Origin: an uncultured Bacillus sp.
GTDB lineage: Bacteria > Bacillota > Bacilli > Bacillales_B > DSM-18226
DNA: 23,880 bases
Direction: 5' to 3'
NCBI RefSeq assembly: GCF_946478885.1
Contig: NZ_CAMLDX010000050.1
Coordinates: 1 to 23,880 of the forward strand
The translations under genes were made by a program, and so were the position numbers. Positions 1-7,374 of the stretch are shown in pieces. Below the pieces are notes generated by a model. The model searched no databases and had not been told where the DNA came from. It worked only from the letters and a program-made list of their open reading frames with translations. Position 1 is the stretch's first letter, and each line of letters starts with the position of its first letter.

Positions 1-185
1 GGGCTTTTTTATGTTCAAACCTCATATTTCTTCATTACAGGAATGCTGCCCGTTTATAACTGCTTCCTTTTTTGTTTTACTATGTTTATCACAACTCGTT
101 TGCTTACAGAAAACAACCGTTGCATGACGGATTCTTTCTATTTGAAATCTCTTTTCTGATACAATGGAATTGAGGAGGGATAACG

Positions 186-368
186 ATGAATAAATGGATG
201 AAGCTGATTGCAGGTTTATTGATTGGGATCGCAGTATTGTCTATTGTTGGAATTCTTATTAATGTTTTAGTTGGATTAGCTACTTTTGCTTTAAAGGTCA
301 TCATAATAGTTGCAGCAGTCTACTTGATTTTTAAAGGTGTACAGTATGTTTTTCGTCAATTTAAATAA
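186..368 (+). CDS. small two-span membrane protein, unknown function
   Basis: This 60-residue protein is almost entirely hydrophobic. Residues about 6-26 and 33-53 look like two membrane spans, with a Lys at each end and a basic C-terminal tail (FRQFK). A strong ribosome binding site (GAGGAGGG) lies 7 bases before the ATG, which supports real expression despite the size. A TACAAT at 160-165 could be a -10 element. It stands alone, with no operon partner in view, and the start of the window upstream holds only a T-rich terminator-like tail. I do not recognise the family. The reverse-strand frame over the same bases lacks a ribosome binding site and is a shadow. Confidence that it is a gene is high; function is unknown. 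Confidence 0.75.
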   Translation: MNKWMKLIAGLLIGIAVLSIVGILINVLVGLATFALKVIIIVAAVYLIFKGVQYVFRQFK

Positions 369-776
369 GCGGATACCGTATGCATATCGCCTAATTTTGA
401 AAAAATTCCCTTATGAAGTTTATCAGAACCAATGTCAAACTAAAGGCCTGCTCACTACCCCGAATTAAATCCCATAGAATTGAGCAGGCCATCATAAACA
501 ACATTTTTTTCTCCGTTTTAACAGGCAATCGAAATAGAACTCTCCTTTAATTTACGATATCCCAAAATAATACTCCTAACTGATGTCTTGAACATTATCC
601 AAAAGATATTTTAAAGACAAATTGCAGATGACATCTAGAATTATTTTCTAAACTTTTTGTGTCTTTTTCTATTCTTTTGTAAATCTGTTTACCTTGCCTC
701 TCATTTATGCTTGAATTTTATTTAAAGCTGGTTTAAGCTATTAAGGGTTTAAAAAATTATTTTTAGGTGATGTACT
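369..776. other. gene-free spacer 369-776
   Basis: Apart from the hairpin at 445-490 this AT-rich stretch shows no open frame with a ribosome binding site. The last 100 bases presumably contain the promoter of the 64-aa gene at 777. A GTTTAA and a GGGTTT occur near 730-750, but their 8-base spacing is too short for a SigB promoter. Confidence 0.5.
445..490. terminator. GC-rich hairpin, possible bidirectional terminator
   Basis: A perfect 9-bp stem GGCCTGCTC / GAGCAGGCC encloses a 28-base loop in which AATT and AATT can pair again. On the plus strand the T-tract (506-512) is about 15 bases away. On the minus strand only a weak CTTTAG tract follows. It may end the 60-aa gene upstream, but the large loop makes this uncertain. 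Confidence 0.45.
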
Positions 777-971
777 ATGGCTTTAACGAATGAAGAACTG
801 GCAAGTATGTATATAAAGTACAAGCAACAGCTAAATTTTTACAAACATCGTGATTCATTTCAAGATATAAATAAATACCTCGAAAGTAAAGAATACTTAT
901 CATTACTTAAATTGGAAATGAAAAAGCGCGGATTGAAGAAAAAACACGTAAAAAGGCAATGTAATTATTGA
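777..971 (+). CDS. small charged hypothetical protein
   Basis: A 64-residue soluble, lysine-rich protein, predicted mostly helical, with a strongly basic end (KKRGLKKKHVKRQ). The ATG follows AGGTGAT at a spacing of about 5 bases, a usable ribosome binding site, and a good intrinsic terminator lies 70 bases after the stop. Together these argue for a real monocistronic gene. I do not recognise the family. No cysteine pairs, signal peptide or membrane span are visible. The basic tail would fit nucleic-acid binding, but that is only inference. Confidence 0.6.
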   Translation: MALTNEELASMYIKYKQQLNFYKHRDSFQDINKYLESKEYLSLLKLEMKKRGLKKKHVKRQCNY

Positions 972-1040
972 TAGTTACAATACCACTTTCACAAAGAAAT
1001 CATAACATCCTAGTGCTTAATTCATTTATCACTATATTTA

Positions 1041-1102
1041 AGACTGTCCCAAAAGCAAAGGTGTCCAAACACCCTATAGGGCAGTCTCTTTTTCTTTCTT
1101 TT
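1041..1102 (+). terminator. intrinsic terminator with nested GTGTC hairpin
   Basis: The outer stem AGACTG-CCC (1041-1050) pairs with GGG-CAGTCT (1079-1087), with one bulged T, and is followed by CTTTTTCTTTCTTTT. Inside it, GGTGT-CCAA-ACACC (1060-1073) forms a second hairpin. The arrangement closes the gene ending at 971. The inner hairpin and the TGTCCC motif resemble the GTGTC-type repeat found again at 14301 and 20340. Confidence 0.7.
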
Positions 1103-1189
1103 AAATCTTAAATCGTTGCAGTGAAATTTCCTGCCACGCATCTTGAATGTCTCCAATCTACATTTCAGAATCCACTAAAGTATGTTAAA

Positions 1190-1897
1190 TTAGAGGGCAT
1201 TCCACAGGAAAAGGAAAATGAATACGCAACCCCACGCACTGCCAGTTCGTTCTTTGATAATCAGCATTCCGTAAATAATAATAAAAACAGTCACCGCTTC
1301 GATGATATTTTGGGCGGTTACTCCAACCATGCCATGAATCAAAAGACACATAATGGCACAAACAAATGCTCCCCAATTGAACCATCTCTTTTGAGATGGA
1401 AAGCGGGTATTTATTTTGTCACTGATCACGACATAATTAAATCCTTCGAAAAAACCCCATGCTGTGGCAATAAACCCCATACATATAGCATTAACAGGAA
1501 ATTCGCTGGCTAATGCCTCACCCGTCAGCCAAACAGATTGAAATGGGAAATATCCGTTTGTCGGCTCAACAATCATATCAAACACGATGTATGGAATAAA
1601 TACAGCAACAGACAAGAGAACAGCCTTTAAGGTCCCTTTGCTTTGCAATCCATGACACCGAAAACTTTCCTTTCTCAACAGGGATACAATGGTAATGCCA
1701 AGCCCGGCAGCACCAAATTGCGTAAAGGCCATCACAATGACCCGCACCAGAATTGAGATATTCGAGTTCTCGGCAAAACGATACAGTTCTTGTTGAAATG
1801 CCATGACAATTCCCAAAACCACAAACGTAACAATCACAATGATATTCAAATCCTGGTTAGCCCTCTTTTGTTGTACTGATAAATGTGAGCGCACCAT
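1190..1897 (-). CDS. polytopic membrane protein, unknown (weakly CPBP-like)
   Basis: A 235-residue integral membrane protein with about six or seven hydrophobic segments after a short basic N-terminus. A GAGGGGTG motif precedes the ATG by about 5 bases. Residues near WGFFEGFNY and CLLIHG loosely recall the second and third helices of CPBP-type intramembrane proteases, but the diagnostic EExxxR motif is not present. I therefore do not assign protease activity. Its 5' end overlaps by 52 bases a candidate 59-aa ORF in another frame, so translation of the two could be coupled. The plus-strand frame across the same bases has no ribosome binding site and is a shadow. Confidence 0.7.
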   Translation of the reverse strand: MVRSHLSVQQKRANQDLNIIVIVTFVVLGIVMAFQQELYRFAENSNISILVRVIVMAFTQFGAAGLGITIVSLLRKESFRCHGLQSKGTLKAVLLSVAVFIPYIVFDMIVEPTNGYFPFQSVWLTGEALASEFPVNAICMGFIATAWGFFEGFNYVVISDKINTRFPSQKRWFNWGAFVCAIMCLLIHGMVGVTAQNIIEAVTVFIIIYGMLIIKERTGSAWGCVFIFLFLWNAL

Positions 1898-2025
1898 CCT
1901 TCCACCCCTCGATTTTGAACAAGATATTTTGGCACCGTTCCTTTAAAGCTATATCTAAATACCCTCCAGATTTCCTTGTGTGTCGGGTACTCTATGAAAT
2001 AGCTTTCTTTACCAAATTCTAGCAT
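1846..2025 (-). CDS. candidate 59-aa ORF overlapping the next gene
   Basis: Reading the minus strand, an ATG at 2025 is preceded by AAGGAAGGAAAGGT, a strong ribosome binding site. It opens a 59-residue frame beginning MLEFGKESYFIEYPTHKEIW and ending TRI. The protein is aromatic-rich, without a membrane span or signal peptide. The frame ends 52 bases inside the membrane-protein gene (start 1897). It could be a small gene translationally coupled to that gene, or the surviving front end of a longer gene. I do not recognise it. The long overlap is the main reason for caution. Confidence 0.4.
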   Translation of the reverse strand: MLEFGKESYFIEYPTHKEIWRVFRYSFKGTVPKYLVQNRGVEGWCAHIYQYNKRGLTRI

Positions 2026-2164
2026 ACCTTTCCTTCCTTAGATGTTCATTTTATGAAATATTCTTGAATTAAAGGCGGATATGAGTCTAAGCGACACACA
2101 TTGGTCCTGATAAGCAACGTATCCTTTCCTAAACAAACACGAGAAATACGGGAGCTTCCGCGTT

Positions 2165-3094
2165 TCAGTTGAGCTTTATTTGATCGGCACTTTGGACCTC
2201 AATTGTAAAGGAAGCCGGAAATACCGACTTGATTTCCTTATACTGAAAAAAATCTTGGACCAATTCTTCAATCCTCTGACCTGTTTTCTTTGCCGCAGAG
2301 TCTGAACTATTTACAGACGTATTAATGATAATCGGATTCGATGCGTCTACCATGGTCACAGACGTCACCTGCAGTTCATCTATTTCTTTTAATCCTTTGT
2401 CAATTGCCGAAATGATTTTCTTCTTCCAATCTTCGTTCCCTTCTTCCATAAAATAGATTGTCAAATCATCCATATTAAACCCTTTTTCACGAACAAGCTG
2501 TGTAAATTCCTTCGCATAATAATTGAGCTGATAAGGATCTGTAATGGCAGCGCCATTTACTTGGAAAGATACAGTAAACCCTGTGATTCTTCCGTCAGCG
2601 GCTGAGTAGCTCGGTTCTAATACAGCGTCAGTTTGATGCTTCTGTTTCATTTCTTGGACAAGCGGCCGGATCATGTCTTCTTCCTGAATTTGTCTTGATG
2701 TTCGGTTTGTATCGTTCCAGAGAGGCATTACTTTAACGGAATAATCAGCAACATTCTCCTTTTGCAATACATCCTCCATCTTTTGCTCTAAACTGGTCTT
2801 CAAGCTGCTGAACTTTTTTTCGGAAGCTGGGCGAATAATAAGGATAGCTTCCTTTCTTTCTTGTGAAAGAGTTAATTCATACCCATTCGGCTGACCATGT
2901 TTTTTGAATACCTGTTTATTTATCGAGGATTCAAGAGCCTCTTTCAACTTGATCGATTCATAGTAGAAAATGAGCTGGTTTTTGCTGTATATCTTCGTCG
3001 CCTGTTCCGTTCTATTACTCGTCCGTTCGGTTCCGCAGGCTGTTAGAAAAAATAACATGCACAATCCTAATAATGCAAGTCTTATTGTTTTCAA
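2165..3094 (-). CDS. secreted lipoprotein, unknown (DUF4030-like)
   Basis: A 309-residue predicted lipoprotein. After a short basic start comes a hydrophobic stretch and a lipobox LTAC, so the mature protein would begin at Cys20, lipid-anchored outside the membrane. The rest is charged and soluble, with repeated alpha/beta segments. From memory it resembles the Bacillus DUF4030 lipoproteins of unknown role; I am unsure. Start choice: AGGAG sits directly against an ATG at 3103 with no spacing, whereas the in-frame TTG at 3094 lies 9 bases after it. I therefore prefer TTG. The gene stands alone and no clear terminator follows it. Confidence 0.75.
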   Translation of the reverse strand: MKTIRLALLGLCMLFFLTACGTERTSNRTEQATKIYSKNQLIFYYESIKLKEALESSINKQVFKKHGQPNGYELTLSQERKEAILIIRPASEKKFSSLKTSLEQKMEDVLQKENVADYSVKVMPLWNDTNRTSRQIQEEDMIRPLVQEMKQKHQTDAVLEPSYSAADGRITGFTVSFQVNGAAITDPYQLNYYAKEFTQLVREKGFNMDDLTIYFMEEGNEDWKKKIISAIDKGLKEIDELQVTSVTMVDASNPIIINTSVNSSDSAAKKTGQRIEELVQDFFQYKEIKSVFPASFTIEVQSADQIKLN

Positions 3095-3314
3095 ACCGAT
3101 CATCTCCTGAGAAATAGTGAGAATTGCTATGTATTCTTTTCCAAAACATAAAATCTAAAATAATCACATTATATTACAAATTATACCATATTGTTTTATG
3201 AAAATTTAGATAATTTTATACAATTTACTGGACTCCTGTAAAAAACTGGTCCTAGCGAAAATCGTCTAGTAATTGTTCACTTATAGATCCTTTGTCATGT
3301 ATGAAAATAAAAAA

Positions 3315-3357
3315 GAGCTTATTCAGGATGTCAATGACGAGTCATCCGAATAAGCTC
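3315..3357 (-). terminator. intrinsic terminator of sdaC
   Basis: A long stem GAGCTTATTC-A-GGATG / CATCC-GAATAAGCTC with one bulge and a 12-base loop. On the minus strand it is followed by TTTTTTATTTT. It lies about 60 bases after the sdaC stop and faces the right way to end that transcript. The remaining 3104-3314 is AT-rich promoter DNA of the lipoprotein gene, with nothing else visible. Confidence 0.85.
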
Positions 3358-3417
3358 AAAAAGAAATCTTTAAAATATGTTGAAATTAAAGTTTTTTATG
3401 CTACCTTCACTGTTTGA

Positions 3418-4734
3418 TTAGAAGAATGCTTTCAAACTTGCTAACACAGTAAGCACACCTACAACAATGACAAACACATTGCTAATTTTCCCTCTGTATT
3501 TAGCTAATGCAGGAACTTTACGAATCGCATACATTGGTAAAAGACACAGGATAGCAGCAACTAATGGACCGCTGAGGCTATCGATAAGTCCAAGAATGCT
3601 TGGATTTGTATAAGCAACATACCAGCATGTTAATACAACAAAAACAAGGATTATTGATTTAACGGTTTTTTCTTTAATATCTTTTCCACGCACTTTACCG
3701 GACTCAATAATCATGTCACGCATTACTTCGTATGCTCCTATATAATGGCCAAGGAAAGACTTTGTAATAGCCACAAAAGCAATGATGGGAGCCGCAATAG
3801 TGATTATAGGCGAACCAAGCTCATTAGCAAGATATGAAAGGATTGATAAGTTCTGTTCTTTTACCATTGCAAGATCACTTGGAGTCAAACTCAAGACACT
3901 GCTCCAAACAAAGAACATAACGACAGAGAATGTCATAATGTAACAAACTTTTTGTATTTGGGCACATTTGGCGTCAGTAGCATCTATTCCATAGGTTGCC
4001 CTCTGTTTCATAACAAATGACGATATAATAGGAGAATGATTAAACGAAAATACTATAATTGGCAAAATCAACCATATCATACTAAAATAACTTGTTCCTG
4101 TTGAAACAGTAGAAACACTTGAAAAACTAAGCATTGATGTATTCCACTGTGGAATCAAAGATATTGCGATAAAAAGCAGAGAAGCTATGAAAGGATATAC
4201 TAGCATGCTCATTACCTTTACAGTAATATCTTGACCAAAATTCAAAATAACGATAAGACCGAGTACTAATACAAGCGATAAAATGGCCCTTGGCGGCTCA
4301 TTCATGTGCAATTGATTCACGATAAAACTACTTGCAGTATTTGTTAGTGCAACCGAATACAACAGTACGATCGTATAAATTGAGAAGAAATATACGATGT
4401 TAAAAGCTATACTTGCCTTTTTCCCAAAATAATCTCTAATAGTGCCTGTTATTCCCTCTTCAGCAGAATCGGAACTGTATATCATTTTAGCAAGCGCTCT
4501 ATGCGAATAGTACATGACAGGAAATGCAAGTATGGTAATTAACAGTAATGAAAATAAACCGCCTACTCCTGCATTAATAGGTAAAAAGAGTACCCCCGCA
4601 CCGATTGCTGTTCCAAAAAGACTCAATGCCCAGGTGGTATCTTGTTTATGCCATTTTTTAGGATCTGGGTATTGTTTACTTTTTTCTGCAATATGTTCTT
4701 CTACTGCAAGATTCTTAGCTGCATTTCCATACAT
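3418..4734 (-). CDS. sdaC: SdaC-type serine/threonine transporter (HAAAP family)
   Basis: A 438-residue integral membrane protein with about eleven spans, the usual length for the hydroxy/aromatic amino acid permease (HAAAP) family. The first helix carries the typical glycine-rich stretch GTAIGAGVLFLPINAG (about residues 37-52), which forms the unwound substrate site in this fold. A cytoplasmic N-terminus of about 30 charged residues precedes it. Family knowledge: SdaC-like members import L-serine with protons or sodium. Its neighbours sdaAA and sdaAB, on the same strand, support serine as the substrate. GAGGAGG lies 8 bases before the ATG. A 400-base gap to sdaAA with its own palindromes suggests a separate promoter. 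Confidence 0.85.
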   Translation of the reverse strand: MYGNAAKNLAVEEHIAEKSKQYPDPKKWHKQDTTWALSLFGTAIGAGVLFLPINAGVGGLFSLLLITILAFPVMYYSHRALAKMIYSSDSAEEGITGTIRDYFGKKASIAFNIVYFFSIYTIVLLYSVALTNTASSFIVNQLHMNEPPRAILSLVLVLGLIVILNFGQDITVKVMSMLVYPFIASLLFIAISLIPQWNTSMLSFSSVSTVSTGTSYFSMIWLILPIIVFSFNHSPIISSFVMKQRATYGIDATDAKCAQIQKVCYIMTFSVVMFFVWSSVLSLTPSDLAMVKEQNLSILSYLANELGSPIITIAAPIIAFVAITKSFLGHYIGAYEVMRDMIIESGKVRGKDIKEKTVKSIILVFVVLTCWYVAYTNPSILGLIDSLSGPLVAAILCLLPMYAIRKVPALAKYRGKISNVFVIVVGVLTVLASLKAFF

Positions 4735-4756
4735 ATATAATTCCTCCTCTTTAAAT

Positions 4757-4784
4757 GTTGATATATCAACGGTTTGACCCGTTG
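4757..4784. promoter_or_regulatory. overlapping palindromes in the sdaC leader (candidate operator)
   Basis: A perfect 14-bp palindrome GTTGATATATCAAC (4757-4770) lies just upstream of the sdaC ribosome binding site. It overlaps by four bases a second dyad, CAACGG-TTTGAC-CCGTTG (4767-4784). Two adjoining dyads this close to a start codon fit a repressor site or an mRNA structure that controls sdaC. The binding protein is unknown; the sequence differs from the operator at 7300. Confidence 0.45.
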
Positions 4785-5138
4785 GGGTTATAAGGTTAAC
4801 TGCTTGATACTTTCTTACCCTTAAAAAGCGAATTCACTCCAGATTGCTTCCAGGATGAATCTGTTTATAGCAACAGTAGGATATTACTATAAAGATCCAA
4901 TCCGTTGAATTTGTTGGCGTTTACAAAATACAGCAATTGTATAATTGTACATTATAGTAATAATGGATATCGATATACAATCTACGCTTTGTTGGGAAAG
5001 CATCGGAAAATGAGTTTTAACAATTGTTTACCATTTCACAATATGTTAATTTGTAGTACCAATCACTTTTACACATCAATGAAACAATTATAATTATTTA
5101 TTATTATAATTATTTATTACTACAGATAAATAATCTTA
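4785..5138. other. sdaC/sdaAA spacer with AT-rich 16-bp tandem repeat
   Basis: This gap between the sdaAA stop and the sdaC leader contains two exact tandem copies of TTATAATTATTTATTA (5088-5103 and 5104-5119), followed by CTAC. GTAATAAT also occurs near 4949 and TTATTAC at 5114-5120, resembling half-sites of the inverted repeat at 7300. The 62-aa plus-strand frame at 4905-5093 has no ribosome binding site and is not called. No clear terminator follows sdaAA, so partial read-through into sdaC is possible. Confidence 0.45.
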
Positions 5139-6035
5139 TTATATCTCTTTTATAGTAACCTTTTCTCCAAAAATTTTATTTTTAATAGCAACTCCTGTAG
5201 GTGTGGCTGCAATTCCGCCTAAACCTGTCTCTCTTAATTCATGAGGCATCTGTCTTCCAACTTTAAACATCGCTTCAATGACTTCATCGGCACTAATGAT
5301 GTTGGTTACATTTGCTAATGCAATATCCGCTGCTACTAAAGCATTTGCCGTTCCAATGGCATTTCTCTTAACACAAGGAATTTCTACCAAACCTGCGACC
5401 GGATCACAAACTAAACCGAGTAAATTTTGTAGTGCAGTTGAGAAGGCTTCAGAAGATTGCTGTGGTGTTCCTTTGGCAGCTTCTACTGCAGCAGCAGCAG
5501 CCATTGCCGAGGCACTACCTACTTCAGCTTGACATCCTCCGAATGCTCCGGAAATACAAGCGTTATTTGCGACTACCATTCCAAATAATGCTGAAGTGAA
5601 TAGAAAATGAACCATATCTTCATGACTTAACTGTAACGTATCTTTAATGCTAAATAGTACTCCCGGGATGGTTCCACTCGCGCCTGCTGTTGGAGTCGCA
5701 CAAATAACACCCATCGCAGCATTTACTTCGTTAACACCAATAGCGTTTTGAACCCCAAACATCATCAAATCTCCAGAAAGAGTTTTTCCACTTTCACAGT
5801 ATTTTTTTATTTTAACAGCATCTCCTCCGGTTAATCCGGTTGGGGAAAATACTCCGTTTCCCTCAATACTTTTCTTCACAGCATTTTCCATAGTCACTAA
5901 ATTTTTTTCCATTTTACGCCATACTTCTTCATAAGAAGTTTTAGTTTGCTCGACTTCTTGCTCGATGGCTAATTGATAAATTGGCTTTTGTTGATTACTG
6001 GCTGCATCTACAATTTCTTTGATGGTCATGTACAT
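5139..6035 (-). CDS. sdaAA: L-serine dehydratase, iron-sulfur type, alpha subunit
   Basis: Catalytic and Fe-S subunit of the two-part L-serine deaminase, which converts L-serine to pyruvate and ammonia in the cytoplasm. At 298 residues it matches the usual length of about 300. Cysteines 168 (GGCQAEVGSAS), 210 (GLVCDP) and 221 (IPCVKRN) are the three conserved ligands of the oxygen-labile [4Fe-4S] cluster. The stretch TPTAGASGTIPG (about 114-125) is another family signature. Start choice: GGGGGTGAG lies about 7 bases before the ATG at 6035; a GTG further upstream is part of that binding site and is rejected, while an ATG at 6029 is a possible alternative. It follows sdaAB by 24 bases, so the two are surely co-transcribed. 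The mRNA may continue toward sdaC. Confidence 0.93.
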   Translation of the reverse strand: MYMTIKEIVDAASNQQKPIYQLAIEQEVEQTKTSYEEVWRKMEKNLVTMENAVKKSIEGNGVFSPTGLTGGDAVKIKKYCESGKTLSGDLMMFGVQNAIGVNEVNAAMGVICATPTAGASGTIPGVLFSIKDTLQLSHEDMVHFLFTSALFGMVVANNACISGAFGGCQAEVGSASAMAAAAAVEAAKGTPQQSSEAFSTALQNLLGLVCDPVAGLVEIPCVKRNAIGTANALVAADIALANVTNIISADEVIEAMFKVGRQMPHELRETGLGGIAATPTGVAIKNKIFGEKVTIKEI

Positions 6036-6059
6036 ATAAATTCTCACCCCCTTAATTAA

Positions 6060-6746
6060 TTAAAGAATAATGATATTAGCTTGCCTCAATTTCTTCTGTA
6101 TATTACTAGGTAATTGAGAATCCAAATCAAATTCATATAAGCGTTTTCCATCTTTTTCCAGGCTAATAAAGTTGTTAATGTCCACATTACATTGTTTAAA
6201 GATCCTGCGTAAGACCATTTCAAGGTCATCTCTTTCGGAAATTGCTATAACAACTGGCAATGGCCCTTGAAGATTTAAGCTAAACCCGTCAATTTCAATA
6301 TGCTTGATTTCAATTAATCCGCCACCAACTGAAATACCCATTGTTCTAATACTTCGACTTTCATCCTCCAGATAAACATCTGCAGTATTCGGATGACCGG
6401 CAGGACTATCACCCGCTTCTTCTATAAAGGTGATATCAATTCCCTGAGATTCTGCTATCTGAATAGCACCGGGCACTCTGCTATCATCGGTAGTAAATCC
6501 TAATATACCCGAAATAATTGCAAAATCAGTTCCGTGCCCTTTATGGGTTTCAGCAAATGATTCATAATACTTCACCACAACTTTTTTTGGAAGACCTTGA
6601 AATAATTTGTTAGCAACCGCTCCAATAGCTAAGGCACCTGCAGTATGCGAACTCGAGGGACCTATCATAATCGGACCAATCACATCAAAACAACTTTTGT
6701 AATTAACAACTTTTTTTTCTTTAATAGGCACTACGTTCATGTTCAT
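6060..6746 (-). CDS. sdaAB: L-serine dehydratase, iron-sulfur type, beta subunit
   Basis: The 228-residue partner of SdaAA; usual length is about 220. The GPSSSHTAG motif at residues 29-37 is the hallmark of the beta domain. The last 60 residues (from PVVIAISERD to ANIIIL) keep a beta-alpha-beta-beta-alpha-beta pattern, consistent with a C-terminal ACT-like domain that could bind serine. Start choice: GGGGAGG lies 8 bases before the ATG at 6746 (MNMNVV). The longer frame that starts at 6818 only reads into the decayed gene upstream. The gene heads the sdaAB-sdaAA unit. The likely promoter is about 500 bases upstream at 7268-7295, and the leader between holds a dead transporter gene. Confidence 0.92.
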   Translation of the reverse strand: MNMNVVPIKEKKVVNYKSCFDVIGPIMIGPSSSHTAGALAIGAVANKLFQGLPKKVVVKYYESFAETHKGHGTDFAIISGILGFTTDDSRVPGAIQIAESQGIDITFIEEAGDSPAGHPNTADVYLEDESRSIRTMGISVGGGLIEIKHIEIDGFSLNLQGPLPVVIAISERDDLEMVLRRIFKQCNVDINNFISLEKDGKRLYEFDLDSQLPSNIQKKLRQANIIIL

Positions 6747-6814
6747 ATAAGATTCCTCCCCATAATTAATTAAGTATTTAATTTGCATCCAAATGTAGTT
6801 ACTGGGTTCCCAAT

Positions 6815-7200
6815 CCAAAATTGATACAATGATTCCTACTGTTATTCCAAAATAACAACTGTTCCAAAATCAGGACCAGATTAGCTGCAATCATGTCAGC
6901 TTAAGTAAGAGGCTCAATAGAAACTGTAGTAGAATTATCATCAAATTTCATTTTCTTAAATAAACATGAAGTTTAATAGTAAACTTCCATAACAACCTAA
7001 AGCACCAATTGCCATTGTACCCTTGAGCTTAGTAGAATCATTCCAGCTAAGGGAATAATAGCAAACGTTGCGAAAGGGCTTTCAACACTAGCGGTAAGAA
7101 AAATTCCAACTATAATAAGGACTGATTAAACACCAAGAGAAATTATCGTCTCAATAATATTTGCAGCAATTGGAGCTATCAAAAAAAAACGATTATTCAT
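6815..7200 (-). pseudogene. decayed membrane transporter gene in the sdaAB leader
   Basis: Reading the minus strand from an ATG at 7200, hydrophobic protein fragments appear across shifting frames. The first is IAPIAANIIETIISLGV, ended by an in-frame TAA at 7126-7128. In the same frame follows SVLIIVGIFLTASVES and ATFAIIPLAGM. In another frame come NDSTKLKGTMAIGALG and a hydrophobic run, and further on SGPDFGTVVIL and GITVGIIVSIL. These read like the last spans of a polytopic transporter with a stop and at least two frameshifts. It lies between the putative operon promoter and sdaAB, so it was probably once the first gene of the serine operon. I cannot name the family. The front part of the protein is missing. 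Confidence 0.5.
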
Positions 7201-7232
7201 TTAATCATCCTTAACATGTTTTGGAATAATTT

Positions 7233-7256
7233 ATTACAGTAATTATTTTTTATTAC
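7233..7256. promoter_or_regulatory. secondary dyads near the putative sda transcription start
   Basis: ATTAC-A-GTAAT (7233-7243) overlaps GTAAT-N8-ATTAC (7239-7256). Both are built from the same TTATTAC/GTAATAA half-site as the strong inverted repeat at 7300-7336, and they lie where a minus-strand transcript from the promoter at 7268-7295 would begin. They could be secondary operator copies. The AT-rich composition makes chance matches likely, hence the modest confidence. Confidence 0.35.
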
Positions 7257-7267
7257 CGCATGTATAA

Positions 7268-7295
7268 AGTATCACATGAAAGTTCGATATGTCAA
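7268..7295 (-). promoter_or_regulatory. putative promoter of the sdaAB-sdaAA operon
   Basis: On the minus strand a perfect -35 TTGACA (7290-7295) is followed after 16 bases by GATACT (7268-7273), a 4/6 match to the -10 box. A TG one base upstream of it gives an extended -10. Transcription would start near 7261 and run toward sdaAB. The -35 is 4 bases from the 13-bp inverted repeat, so a protein on that repeat would meet the polymerase. Confidence 0.55.
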
Positions 7296-7299
7296 TATA

Positions 7300-7336
7300 G
7301 TAATAATAAATTATTTTTATAGAAATTTATTATTAC
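7300..7336. promoter_or_regulatory. 13-bp perfect inverted repeat, candidate shared operator
   Basis: GTAATAATAAATT (7300-7312) and its exact reverse complement AATTTATTATTAC (7324-7336) are separated by 11 bases. The repeat lies between a minus-strand promoter aimed at sdaAB-sdaAA and a plus-strand promoter aimed at the regulator gene at 7774. This is the classic position for a regulator that controls itself and a divergent operon. The inferred ligand-sensing regulator is the 7774 product; binding is not shown. Confidence 0.55.
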
Positions 7337-7339
7337 ATC

Positions 7340-7367
7340 TTGGAATGTTACTAAAGTCTGTTATAAT
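7340..7367 (+). promoter_or_regulatory. putative promoter of the serine-locus regulator
   Basis: TTGGAA (7340-7345), a 4/6 match to the -35 box, is followed after 16 bases by a perfect TATAAT (7362-7367). It begins 4 bases after the inverted repeat and faces the regulator gene. The resulting leader would be about 400 bases long, unusually long for such a gene. Confidence 0.5.
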
Positions 7368-7374
7368 TTCAGTA

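Noticed and set aside
1121..1513. 130-aa plus-strand frame
   Set aside because: It lies opposite the polytopic membrane gene, lacks a ribosome binding site and has an incoherent composition; treated as a shadow.
4905..5093. 62-aa plus-strand frame between sdaC and sdaAA
   Set aside because: No ribosome binding site, and its sequence is AT-rich spacer with palindromes.
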